Assembly: GCF_023544715.1 (NCBI RefSeq)
Contig: NZ_JAMJEZ010000024.1
Span: forward strand, 1 to 34,908
Source: Pseudomonas eutrophicaquae
Lineage (GTDB): Bacteria; Pseudomonadota; Gammaproteobacteria; Pseudomonadales; Pseudomonadaceae
Direction of reading: 5' to 3'
Length of the DNA: 34,908 nucleotides
Part shown: one piece after another, positions 27,509 to 34,908 of the stretch
Layout of the letters: each line of letters begins with the position of its first letter
Position numbering within the stretch: the stretch's first letter is position 1
Program-made: the position numbers and the translations under genes
The notes under the pieces: model-generated
Told to the model about the DNA's origin: nothing
What the model saw: the letters and a program-made list of their open reading frames with translations, nothing else
Databases searched by the model: none

Positions 27509-29620
27509 ATGCCCAGCATAGACGCCTTCGCCGACCGTATCAGTCGCTATCTCGATCCGGACCAGGTCAACCTGGTCCGTCGCGCCTACTACTACGCCGA
27601 GCAGGCCCACGATGGCCAGCGCCGGCGCAGTGGCGAACCCTATGTGACCCACCCGCTGGCGGTGGCCAACATCCTCTCCGAAATGCACATGGACCATCAG
27701 AGCCTGATGGCCGCCATGCTGCACGATGTCATCGAAGACACCGGTATCCCCAAAGAAGCCCTGACCGCCCAGTTCGGGGAAACCGTCGCCGAGCTGGTCG
27801 ATGGGGTCAGCAAGCTGACCCAGATGGACTCGCAGACCAAGGCCGAGGCCCAGGCCGAGAACTTCCAGAAAATGGCCATGGCCATGGCCCGCGACATCCG
27901 GGTGATTCTGGTCAAGCTGGCCGACCGTCTGCACAACATGCGCACCCTCGATGCCATGCCCCACGACAAGCGCCGGCGCATCGCCCGCGAGACGCTGGAG
28001 ATCTACGCACCGATCGCCAATCGTCTGGGCATGCACGCCACCTTCGCTGAATTTGAGGATCTGGGCTTCAAGGCCATGCACCCGATGCGCTCGGAGCGCA
28101 TCCGCCGCGCGGTGAAGATGGCCCGCGGCAACCGCCGCGAGATCGTCGGCAAGATCCAGGAATCGCTGAGCCACTGCCTGTCCCGCGAGGGCCTGCCAGG
28201 CGAGATCAGCGGCCGCGAGAAGCACCTCTACAGCATCTACGAGAAGATGCGCGGCAAGAAACGCTCGTTCAGCGAAATCATGGACGTCTATGCGTTTCGC
28301 ATCGTGGTCGACAAGGTCGATACCTGCTACCGGGTGCTCGGGGCGGTGCACAGCCTGTACAAGCCGATCCCCGGCCGCTTCAAGGACTATATCGCCATCC
28401 CCAAGGCCAATGGCTACCAGTCGCTGCACACCACGCTGTTTGGCATGCACGGCGTGCCGATCGAGATCCAGATCCGCACCCGCGAGATGGAGGAGATGGC
28501 CAACCACGGCATCGCCGCCCACTGGCTGTACAAGTCCGGTGAAGAGGACAGCCCGCGCGGCACCCACGCCCGCGCCCGCCAGTGGATCAAGGGCGTGCTG
28601 GAGCTGCAGCAGCGCGCCGGCAACTCCCTGGAGTTCATCGAGAACGTGAAGATCGACCTGTTCCCCGACGAGGTCTACATCTTCACCCCCAAGGGCCGGA
28701 TCATGGAGCTGCCCAAGGGCTCCACGGCGGTCGATTTCGCCTATGCCGTGCACACCGACGTCGGCAATCACTGCATCGCCTGCCGGATCAACCGCCGCCT
28801 GGCGCCGCTGTCCCAGCCGCTGCAAAGCGGCCAGACCGTGGAAATCGTCACCGCACCGACTGCGCGGCCCAACCCGAGCTGGCTGAACTTCGTGGTCACC
28901 GGCAAGGCGCGCACCACCATCCGCCATGCACTCAAGCAGCAGCGCCGCTCCGAGTCGGTGCAGCTCGGCGAGCGCCTGCTAAACAAGGCACTGGCCGATC
29001 TGGACAGCCATCTTGAGCAGATCAGCCCCGCGCACCTCGAGCAGGTGCTGGGCGAGTACCAGATGCCGCAGCTGGACGATCTGCTCGAAGAGATCGGCCT
29101 CGGCAACCGCATGGCCTATGTGATTGCCCGCCGACTGGTCAACGACGGCCACGACGAGGATCATCCCGAGCAGCATGGCCCGCTGGCAATCAGCGGCACC
29201 GAAGGGCTGGTGATCAGCTACGCCAAGTGCTGTACGCCGATTCCGGGCGACCCGATCGTCGGCCACCTGTCTGCCGGGCGCGGCATGGTCATTCACCTCG
29301 ACACCTGCCGCAACATCGCCGAACTGCGCGACTCCCCCGACAAGTGCATCCCGCTGACCTGGGCCAAGGAGGTCGCCGGCGAGTTCAACGTCGAGCTGCG
29401 CGTCGAGCTGGAGCATCAGCGCGGTCTGATCGCCCTGCTGGCCGGGGCGGTGTCTAGCGCCGATGCCAACATCGAGAAGATCGGCATGGACGAGCGCGAC
29501 GGGCGCACCAGCGTGGTCCAGCTGATCGTCAGCGTGGATGACCGCGTGCATCTGGCGCGGGTCATCCGCCGCCTGCGTACCCTGAGCGGCGTGCAGCGCA
29601 TCACCCGGCTGCGGGCCTGA
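27509..29620 (+). CDS. spoT: Bifunctional (p)ppGpp synthetase / hydrolase SpoT
   Basis: This 703-residue RelA/SpoT homologue makes and degrades the alarmone (p)ppGpp. The N-terminal HD hydrolase domain is intact: YVTHPLAVA, the HD pair in MLHDVIEDT and [12 protein letters not shown]. The synthetase domain has [30 protein letters not shown] and [10 protein letters not shown], ending [20 protein letters not shown]. Next come the TGS domain ([22 protein letters not shown]), the conserved cysteine region ([16 protein letters not shown]) and the C-terminal ACT domain (about 625-703). An intact HD domain and the place after rpoZ identify SpoT rather than RelA. GGAGTGATGCA precedes the ATG. ridA follows after 61 bp. 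Confidence 0.97.
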   Translation: MPSIDAFADRISRYLDPDQVNLVRRAYYYAEQAHDGQRRRSGEPYVTHPLAVANILSEMHMDHQSLMAAMLHDVIEDTGIPKEALTAQFGETVAELVDGVSKLTQMDSQTKAEAQAENFQKMAMAMARDIRVILVKLADRLHNMRTLDAMPHDKRRRIARETLEIYAPIANRLGMHATFAEFEDLGFKAMHPMRSERIRRAVKMARGNRREIVGKIQESLSHCLSREGLPGEISGREKHLYSIYEKMRGKKRSFSEIMDVYAFRIVVDKVDTCYRVLGAVHSLYKPIPGRFKDYIAIPKANGYQSLHTTLFGMHGVPIEIQIRTREMEEMANHGIAAHWLYKSGEEDSPRGTHARARQWIKGVLELQQRAGNSLEFIENVKIDLFPDEVYIFTPKGRIMELPKGSTAVDFAYAVHTDVGNHCIACRINRRLAPLSQPLQSGQTVEIVTAPTARPNPSWLNFVVTGKARTTIRHALKQQRRSESVQLGERLLNKALADLDSHLEQISPAHLEQVLGEYQMPQLDDLLEEIGLGNRMAYVIARRLVNDGHDEDHPEQHGPLAISGTEGLVISYAKCCTPIPGDPIVGHLSAGRGMVIHLDTCRNIAELRDSPDKCIPLTWAKEVAGEFNVELRVELEHQRGLIALLAGAVSSADANIEKIGMDERDGRTSVVQLIVSVDDRVHLARVIRRLRTLSGVQRITRLRA

Positions 29621-29681
29621 CCCGCGCCCTTTTCACCGGCGGCCGGCACGTCCGGCAGCCATAGCCTTCCCAGGAGATTTC

Positions 29682-30065
29682 ATGAGCAAGCGCGTGATCA
29701 GCACCGAACAGGCCCCGGCGGCCATCGGCACCTACTCCCAGGCCATCCAGGCCGGCAACACTGTCTATCTGTCCGGGCAGATCCCGCTGGTACCGGCCAC
29801 CATGCAGATGGTCGAGGGCGATTTCGAGGCGCAGGCCGTGCAGGTGTTCGAGAACCTCAAGGCGGTCTGCGAAGCGGCCGGCGGCTCGCTGGGCGATATC
29901 GTCAAGCTGAACATCTTCCTCACCGACCTCGGCCACTTTGCCACCGTCAACGAGGTGATGAGCCGCTACTTCCAGCAGCCTTACCCTGCGCGCGCGGCGA
30001 TTGGCGTGGCCTCGCTGCCGCGCGGTGCGCAGGTGGAGATGGACGGCGTGCTGGTCCTCGGCTGA
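29682..30065 (+). CDS. ridA: 2-iminobutanoate/2-iminopropanoate deaminase RidA
   Basis: 127 residues. RidA hydrolyses reactive enamine/imine intermediates released by PLP enzymes such as threonine dehydratase. The start [20 protein letters not shown] is typical. The key arginine is R104 ([16 protein letters not shown]) and the glutamate is E119 ([10 protein letters not shown]). Length is normal and trimeric assembly is expected. It is the last gene of the rpoZ-spoT-ridA string; a GC-rich hairpin follows. Confidence 0.96.
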   Translation: MSKRVISTEQAPAAIGTYSQAIQAGNTVYLSGQIPLVPATMQMVEGDFEAQAVQVFENLKAVCEAAGGSLGDIVKLNIFLTDLGHFATVNEVMSRYFQQPYPARAAIGVASLPRGAQVEMDGVLVLG

Positions 30066-30072
30066 CGCCGCC

Positions 30073-30100
30073 CGCCCCTGCGCGCTGAGGCGCGGGGGCG
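30073..30100 (+). terminator. GC-rich hairpin after ridA
   Basis: CGCCCCTGCGC (30073-30083) pairs with GCGCGGGGGCG (30090-30100), an 11-bp stem with one mismatch and a 6-nt loop. There is no T-tract. It lies between the convergent ridA and epimerase genes and may end transcription from either side. Confidence 0.45.
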
Positions 30101-30168
30101 TATCTGCCATACCGTCACCACCTGCAGCGTTACGCCCGGCGCAGCCCCACAGGCCGGTGCCGCAATGA

Positions 30169-31020
30169 TCAGACCGGGCCCAGCAGCGCGGCATAGCCCG
30201 CCCGGTAATCGGGATAGCGCGGCACCCAGCCCAGTGCCCGCGCCCGCGCATTGCTGCAACGCTTGCTGCCACCGCGCCGCGGCGCCGGTTGCGCCAGCAC
30301 CTGCGTGACGCCCAGCCGCTCGCGCAGCCAGTCGACCACCTCCAGCAGCGGGCTCGGCGCATCATCGACACCGAGATAACAGTCCGCCAGCGCCACGCCA
30401 GCCGCATCCTGCTGCAGCAGAAAGGCCAGCAGCGCGGCCGCGTCATCGGCATGAATACGGTTGCCGTACAACGGCTCAGGCGTTGCGGGACGGTAGCCGG
30501 CGCGCACCTGATCGAGCAGCCAGGTCCGTCCCGGCCCGTAGATCCCGGCCAGACGCACCGCGGTGGCCGGCAGACCCGAGGCCTGCGCCAGCGCCTCGGC
30601 CTCCAGCAGGATACGGCCGTTGTAGGCCTGCGGAGCGCACGGCGAAGCCTCATCGACCCACTCGCCGGCCTGTTGCCCGTACACCCCGGTACTGGAGACG
30701 AACAGCACCCGGCGTGGCCGCTGCTGACGCGCCGCCAGCCAGCCCAGCACATGGCGCAGCCCCTCAACGTAGGCCGCGCGATAAGCCGCCTCGCCGCTGC
30801 CATCGGGGGTCGCGCAGTAGACCAGATAGTCCGGCGCCTGCTCAGGCCATTGCGCCGGACACGCCGCCTCGCGCAGGTCCGCCGCCACCGGTCGCAGGCC
30901 CGCCGGCAGGGCCGCCACGTTGCGGCGCAGGCCATACACGCACCAGCCGGCGGCCAGCAACTGCTGGCCCAGCCGGCTGCCGACATCGCCACAACCGACA
31001 ATCACCACGGATCGGGACAT
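30169..31020 (-). CDS. NAD-dependent epimerase/dehydratase-like protein (SDR, YeeZ-like)
   Basis: 283 residues. This is an extended/atypical short-chain dehydrogenase protein with an N-terminal Rossmann motif, VVIVGCGDVGSRLGQQLLA, and the VSSTGVYG strand typical of nucleotide-sugar epimerases. The usual YxxxK pair is not preserved: YNGRI occupies that place, so catalytic activity is uncertain. A C-terminal substrate-like region includes RIHADDAAALLAFLL. The ATG at 31020 is preferred, with GGGAG 8 nt upstream, over the GTG at 31029. The substrate is unknown. It is divergent from oxyR, with 130 bp between. Confidence 0.85.
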   Translation of the reverse strand: MSRSVVIVGCGDVGSRLGQQLLAAGWCVYGLRRNVAALPAGLRPVAADLREAACPAQWPEQAPDYLVYCATPDGSGEAAYRAAYVEGLRHVLGWLAARQQRPRRVLFVSSTGVYGQQAGEWVDEASPCAPQAYNGRILLEAEALAQASGLPATAVRLAGIYGPGRTWLLDQVRAGYRPATPEPLYGNRIHADDAAALLAFLLQQDAAGVALADCYLGVDDAPSPLLEVVDWLRERLGVTQVLAQPAPRRGGSKRCSNARARALGWVPRYPDYRAGYAALLGPV

Positions 31021-31095
31021 TTCGCGCACTCCCAGACAAGCCCTGAAAAGCCGCCAGCATCGCCGCGCCCCCGGCGACTGGCAAGCCCGGCATGG

Positions 31096-31124
31096 TTGGT
31101 TGTACAGCGCCCAGACGCTATGCT
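31096..31124 (+). promoter_or_regulatory. Probable sigma-70 promoter of oxyR
   Basis: TTGGTT (31096-31101) and TATGCT (31119-31124) are separated by 17 bp, 26 bp before the oxyR start. OxyR usually represses its own gene by binding over the promoter, but no clear four-part OxyR operator is visible by eye. Confidence 0.6.
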
Positions 31125-31150
31125 TGCGCCGTTATCGATGGAATCTGCCT

Positions 31151-32089
31151 ATGACCCTCACCGAACTGCGCTACATCGTCACCCTGGCCCAGGAACAGCA
31201 CTTTGGCCGTGCCGCCGAGCGCTGCCATGTCAGCCAGCCGACCCTGTCGGTCGGCGTCAAGAAGCTCGAGGACGAGCTGGGCGTGCTGATCTTCGAGCGC
31301 ACCAAGAGCGCGGTGCGCCTCACCCCGGTCGGTGAGGGCATCGTCGCACAGGCCCAGAAAGTGCTCGAGCAGGCCCAGGGGATTCGCGAACTGGCCCAGG
31401 CCGGCAAGAACCAGCTGGCCAGCCCGCTGCGGGTCGGCGCCATCTACACCGTCGGCCCCTACCTGTTCCCGCACCTGATTCCGCAGCTGCACAAGGTCGC
31501 CCCCGACATGCCGCTGTACATCGAGGAAAACTTCACCCACATCCTGCGCGACAAGCTGCGCACCGGTGAGCTGGACGCCATCATCATCGCCCTGCCCTTC
31601 CAGGAGGCCGATGTGCTGGTCAAGCCGCTCTATGACGAGCCGTTCTTCGTGGTGATGCCCGCCGAGCATCCCTGGACCATGCTCTCCAGCATCGATGCCG
31701 CGCTGCTCAACGACAAGAGCCTGCTGCTGCTCGGTGAAGGGCACTGCTTCCGCGATCAGGTACTGGAAGCCTGCCCGGCCACCCGCCGTGGCGACAGCGC
31801 CCATCCGCACACCACCGTGGAATCCAGCTCGCTGGAGACCATCCGCCACATGGTCGCCTCGGGGCTGGGGGTCTCGATCCTGCCGTTCTCGGCGGTCGAT
31901 AATCATCACTACGCCCCCGGGGTGATCGCCATCCGCCCGCTCAGCCCGCCGGTGCCTTACCGCAGCGTAGCGATTGCCTGGCGCGCCAGCTTCCCGCGGC
32001 CCAAGGCCATCGAGGTGCTCACCGACTCGATCCGCCTGTGCTCGGTCAAGCGCGCCGCGCAGCCGGCCGAGATGGCCCATCAGCCATGA
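31151..32089 (+). CDS. oxyR: Hydrogen peroxide-sensing LysR-type regulator OxyR
   Basis: 312 residues. The N-terminal winged helix-turn-helix is FGRAAERCHVSQPTLSVGVKKLEDELG. The sensor cysteines are C199 (GEGHCF) and C208 (EACP), at exactly the numbers known from E. coli OxyR; peroxide joins them in a disulphide and switches on catalase and alkyl hydroperoxide reductase genes. The start is the ATG before TLTELRYIV; the upstream in-frame extension is not family sequence. The stop overlaps the recG start by 4 bp (ATGA), so the two are translationally coupled, as in other Pseudomonas. Confidence 0.97.
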   Translation: MTLTELRYIVTLAQEQHFGRAAERCHVSQPTLSVGVKKLEDELGVLIFERTKSAVRLTPVGEGIVAQAQKVLEQAQGIRELAQAGKNQLASPLRVGAIYTVGPYLFPHLIPQLHKVAPDMPLYIEENFTHILRDKLRTGELDAIIIALPFQEADVLVKPLYDEPFFVVMPAEHPWTMLSSIDAALLNDKSLLLLGEGHCFRDQVLEACPATRRGDSAHPHTTVESSSLETIRHMVASGLGVSILPFSAVDNHHYAPGVIAIRPLSPPVPYRSVAIAWRASFPRPKAIEVLTDSIRLCSVKRAAQPAEMAHQP

Positions 32090-34161
32090 GCCCACTGGCG
32101 CAGGTGGCGGTCACCACGCTCAAGGGCGTGGGACCGGCGCTGGCCGAAAAACTCGCCCGGGTCGGCCTTGAGACCCTGCAGGATGTGCTGTTCCACCTGC
32201 CGCTGCGCTATCAGGACCGTACCCGCATCACCCCGATCGGCGCACTGCGCCCCGGCGGCGATGCAGTAGTCGAGGGCGTGGTAGCCGGCGCCGACATCAT
32301 CAACGGCCGCCGGCGCAGCCTCCTGGTGCGCCTGCAGGATGGCAGCGGCACCCTGTCGCTGCGCTTTTTCCACTTCAGCCAGGCGCAGAAGGAAGCCCTC
32401 AAGCGCGGCACCCACCTGCGCTGCTACGGCGAAGTGCGCCCCGGCGCCACCGGCCTTGAGATCTACCATCCCGAATGCCGCACCTTAAGCGGTGACGAGC
32501 CGCCGCCGGTCGAGCAGACCCTGACACCCATCTACCCCAGCACCGAAGGCCTGACCCAGCTACGGCTGCGCGCCCTCACCCAGCAGGCGCTGGCCTGGCT
32601 CGGCCCCGACAGCCTGCCCGACTGGCTGCCCGAGGCCATGGCCCGCGATTACCAGCTTGCCCCGCTGGACGAGGCGATCCGCTACCTGCACCGCCCACCG
32701 GCCGATGCCGATCTGGAGGAGCTGGCCGAGGGCCGCCACTGGGCACAGTACCGTCTGGCCTTCGAGGAGCTGCTGACCCATCAGCTGTCGCTGGCGCGCC
32801 TGCGCGACAGCGTGCGCGCCCAGCAGGCACCGCCATTGCCGCGCGCCGCGCGCCTGCCGGCACAGTTTCTCAAGGGCTTGGGCTTTGCCCCGACCGGCGC
32901 TCAGCAGCGGGTCGGCGCGGAGATTGCCGATGATCTGACCCAAGCCGCGCCGATGCTGCGCCTGGTGCAGGGCGATGTCGGCGCCGGCAAAACCGTGGTC
33001 GCCGCGCTGGCCGCGCTGCAGGCCATCGAGGCGGGCTATCAGGTGGCGCTGATGGCGCCCACCGAAATCCTCGCCGAGCAGCACTTTCTCAACTTCAGCA
33101 AGTGGTTTGCGCCGCTGGACATCGAGGTCGCCTGGCTGGCCGGCAAGCTCAAGGGCAAGGCCCGCGCCAGCGCGCTTGCGCGCATCGCCGCCGGCAGCCC
33201 GATGGTGGTCGGCACCCATGCGCTGTTCCAGGACGAGGTGCAGTTCAAGAACCTTGCGCTGGTGATCATCGACGAGCAGCACCGCTTTGGCGTGCAGCAG
33301 CGTCTGGCGCTGCGCCAGAAAGGCGTGGCCGGACGCCTCTGCCCACACCAGCTGATCATGACCGCTACGCCGATCCCGCGCACCCTGGCGATGAGCGCCT
33401 ACGCTGACCTCGACACCTCGATCCTCGATGAGCTGCCGCCCGGGCGCACCCCGGTGACCACCCTGGTGATCGCCGACAGCCGGCGCATGGAAGTGGTCGA
33501 GCGGGTGCGCGCCGCCTGCGCTGAAGGCCGCCAGGCCTACTGGGTGTGCACACTGATCGAGGAATCCGAGGAGCTGACCTGCCAGGCGGCGCAGAGCACC
33601 TTCGAGGAGCTGTCGCTGGCGCTCGGCGAGCTGCGCGTCGGGCTGGTGCATGGACGGATGAAGCCGGCCGAGAAGGCTGCGGTGATGGAGCAGTTCAAGG
33701 CCGGTGCGCTGCAGCTTTTGGTCGCCACCACAGTGATCGAGGTCGGGGTGGATGTACCCAATGCCAGCCTGATGATCATCGAAAACCCCGAACGCCTCGG
33801 CCTCTCCCAGCTGCACCAGCTACGCGGGCGGGTCGGGCGCGGCAGTGCGGTCAGCCATTGCGTGCTGCTGTATCACGCACCGCTCTCGCACATGGGCCGC
33901 GAGCGGCTGGCGATCATGCGCGAGACCTCGGACGGCTTTGTGATCGCCGAGAAGGATCTGGAGCTGCGCGGCCCCGGCGAGATGCTCGGCACCCGCCAGA
34001 CCGGCCTCTTGCAGTTCAAGGTCGCCGACCTGATGCGCGATGCCGACCTGTTGCCCGCCGCGCGCGAGGCGGCCCGGCAACTGCTCGAGCACTGGCCGTC
34101 GCATGTCACGCCGCTGCTGGAGCGCTGGCTACGCCACGGACAGCAGTACGGACAGGTCTGA
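32086..34161 (+). CDS. recG: ATP-dependent DNA helicase RecG
   Basis: This 691-residue superfamily 2 helicase regresses stalled replication forks and moves Holliday junctions. The N-terminal wedge domain (OB fold, about 50-150) begins after the VTTLKGVGPALAEKLARVGL segment. The motor has the Walker A GDVGAGKTVVAALAAL, APTEILAEQH, DEQHRFGVQQR and MTATPIPRTLAMS. Next come ILDELPPGRTPVTT, the C-terminal helicase motifs and LRGRVGRG. The length agrees with E. coli RecG (693). The start at the ATG overlapping the oxyR stop gives the family N-terminus; upstream in-frame codons lie inside oxyR. Confidence 0.97.
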   Translation: MSPLAQVAVTTLKGVGPALAEKLARVGLETLQDVLFHLPLRYQDRTRITPIGALRPGGDAVVEGVVAGADIINGRRRSLLVRLQDGSGTLSLRFFHFSQAQKEALKRGTHLRCYGEVRPGATGLEIYHPECRTLSGDEPPPVEQTLTPIYPSTEGLTQLRLRALTQQALAWLGPDSLPDWLPEAMARDYQLAPLDEAIRYLHRPPADADLEELAEGRHWAQYRLAFEELLTHQLSLARLRDSVRAQQAPPLPRAARLPAQFLKGLGFAPTGAQQRVGAEIADDLTQAAPMLRLVQGDVGAGKTVVAALAALQAIEAGYQVALMAPTEILAEQHFLNFSKWFAPLDIEVAWLAGKLKGKARASALARIAAGSPMVVGTHALFQDEVQFKNLALVIIDEQHRFGVQQRLALRQKGVAGRLCPHQLIMTATPIPRTLAMSAYADLDTSILDELPPGRTPVTTLVIADSRRMEVVERVRAACAEGRQAYWVCTLIEESEELTCQAAQSTFEELSLALGELRVGLVHGRMKPAEKAAVMEQFKAGALQLLVATTVIEVGVDVPNASLMIIENPERLGLSQLHQLRGRVGRGSAVSHCVLLYHAPLSHMGRERLAIMRETSDGFVIAEKDLELRGPGEMLGTRQTGLLQFKVADLMRDADLLPAAREAARQLLEHWPSHVTPLLERWLRHGQQYGQV

Positions 34162-34216
34162 ATACGCCACGCCGACTACACTGCAGTCCATCGGTGGCGC
34201 AGGCAACGAGGCGCGC

Positions 34217-34831
34217 ATGACACATCCCACTCCCCCCAATGCCTGGATCGTCGGTGGCGGCATTGCCGCCCTAGCGGCGGCGGTCTATCTGATTCGCGAG
34301 GGCGGCCTGCCCGGGCCTGCGGTGACCCTGCTCTGCGCCGACCCAGAGGCCGGTGGCGCGCTGGATGGCAGCGGCTCGCCCGAGCAGGGCTACCTGATCC
34401 GCGGCGGGCGGATGTTCGAGGCGCACTTTGCCTGCACCTGGGATCTGCTCTCGGCCATCCCAAGCCTTGATGACCCGCAGCGCTCGGTGCGCGATGAAAT
34501 CTTCGCCTTCAACCAGCAGGTGGTCTCCGACTCCCACACCCGCCTGCTACGCGGCGGACGCAAGGAGGATGTCTCCTCGTTTGGCCTCGGTCGGCGCGAG
34601 CGTTGGGCGCTGATGCGCCTGCACCTGACGCCGGAATCGGCGCTGCAGGGCCGGCGCATCGACCAGTGGTTCAGCAAGGCCTTCTTTGACAGCGTGTTCT
34701 GGCAGCTCTGGCGTTCGACCTTCGCCTTCCAGCCGTGGAGCAGCCTCAGCGAGTTTCGCCGCTATGCCCGGCGCTTTCTGCACCTGCTGCCCGGTTTTGA
34801 GCGCCTGCAGGGCATCCTGCGCACGCCGTTC
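34217..34831 (+). pseudogene. ohyA: Oleate hydratase (MCRA family), 5' part, interrupted
   Basis: About 205 residues match the start of an oleate hydratase (usual length about 550-650), an FAD enzyme that adds water to the double bond of oleate to make 10-hydroxystearate. The FAD motif WIVGGGIAALAAAVYLI is followed by GGALDGSGSPEQGYLIRGGR, FACTWDLLSAIPSLDDPQRS, DVSSFGLGRRER and TFAFQPWSSLSEFRRY. The family match runs to about LQGILRTPF (to 34831). The family continues with NQYDSIV, but here the frame reads RVPLKTHIRAEPG, which has no relation. The DNA after 34831 looks like an insertion-sequence end. Only the 5' part is visible; the remainder may lie beyond the element. Confidence 0.85.
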
Positions 34832-34908
34832 AGGGTACCTCTAAAAACACACATCCGAGCTGAGCCAGGCAGTGACGAGCACAACTCCTGGCATCCGAGT
34901 GCCGGGGG
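34832..34908 (+). mobile_element. Probable end of an insertion sequence inside the oleate hydratase gene
   Basis: The last 77 bases begin AGGGTACCTCTAAAAACACA and break the oleate hydratase match. A GGTACC palindrome followed by an A-rich run is the kind of terminus seen in IS5-like elements. No transposase can be seen, because the window ends, and no target duplication or second end is available. A pair GCCAGG / CCTGGC and a hairpin CTGGCA / TGCCGG occur within the 77 bp. Assignment to a family is a guess. Confidence 0.5.

Noticed and set aside
27164-28927. A 587-codon minus-strand frame across rpoZ and spoT
   Set aside because: Antisense shadow; SpoT and RpoZ are full length with diagnostic motifs.

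Overview
The window is high-GC chromosomal DNA of a Pseudomonas-type gammaproteobacterium. The core gene order rep ... cytochrome c5 ... polyamine oxidase / aldehyde dehydrogenase ... rpmG-rpmB, radC, coaBC, dut, algC, argB, pyrE, crc, rph, yicC, gmk, rpoZ, spoT, ridA, oxyR, recG is the one I know from Pseudomonas aeruginosa and relatives. Crc and the bifunctional AlgC are typical of the Pseudomonadaceae. The species cannot be fixed from this alone.

Layout: (1) 1-1546, the right part of an IS66-family insertion sequence that runs off the left edge. (2) 1543-5681, a mobile defence locus on the minus strand: an AlbA_2/ATPase-domain gene, hsdM, and an hsdS cut short by the IS66 element. HsdM and HsdS look like the type IC (EcoR124I) family. 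HsdS carries three perfect 12-bp repeats at the spacer position known to set recognition-site spacing. hsdR is not in the window. (3) 5920-15662, rep helicase, a group II truncated haemoglobin, a DASH-type cryptochrome/photolyase, a divergent RlmN/Cfr-like radical SAM methyltransferase, cytochrome c5, and a polyamine-catabolism group (PauB-like oxidase, MFS transporter, PauC-like aldehyde dehydrogenase). (4) 15829-25367, ribosomal proteins L33/L28, radC, the coaBC-dut-algC-argB cluster, a DUF3360 membrane protein, pyrE, crc and rph. (5) 25579-32089, yicC-gmk, rpoZ-spoT-ridA, an SDR-type epimerase and oxyR, followed by recG. (6) 34217-34908, the first third of an oleate hydratase gene whose reading abruptly leaves the family at about 34832, where an insertion-sequence-like end begins.

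How the genes work together: coaBC (CoA synthesis), dut and pyrE (pyrimidines), gmk and spoT (guanine nucleotides and ppGpp), argB (arginine) and algC (sugar phosphates for alginate, LPS and rhamnolipid) are housekeeping metabolism. rep, recG and possibly radC handle stalled forks. oxyR overlaps recG by 4 bp, which links peroxide sensing to DNA repair. The most notable material is the type IC locus. Its specificity subunit has been truncated by a transposon whose own end supplies the stop codon, which resembles the laboratory case in which truncating a type IC hsdS created a new specificity. Both ends of the window lie in or at mobile elements, so this may be a whole draft contig bounded by repeats.
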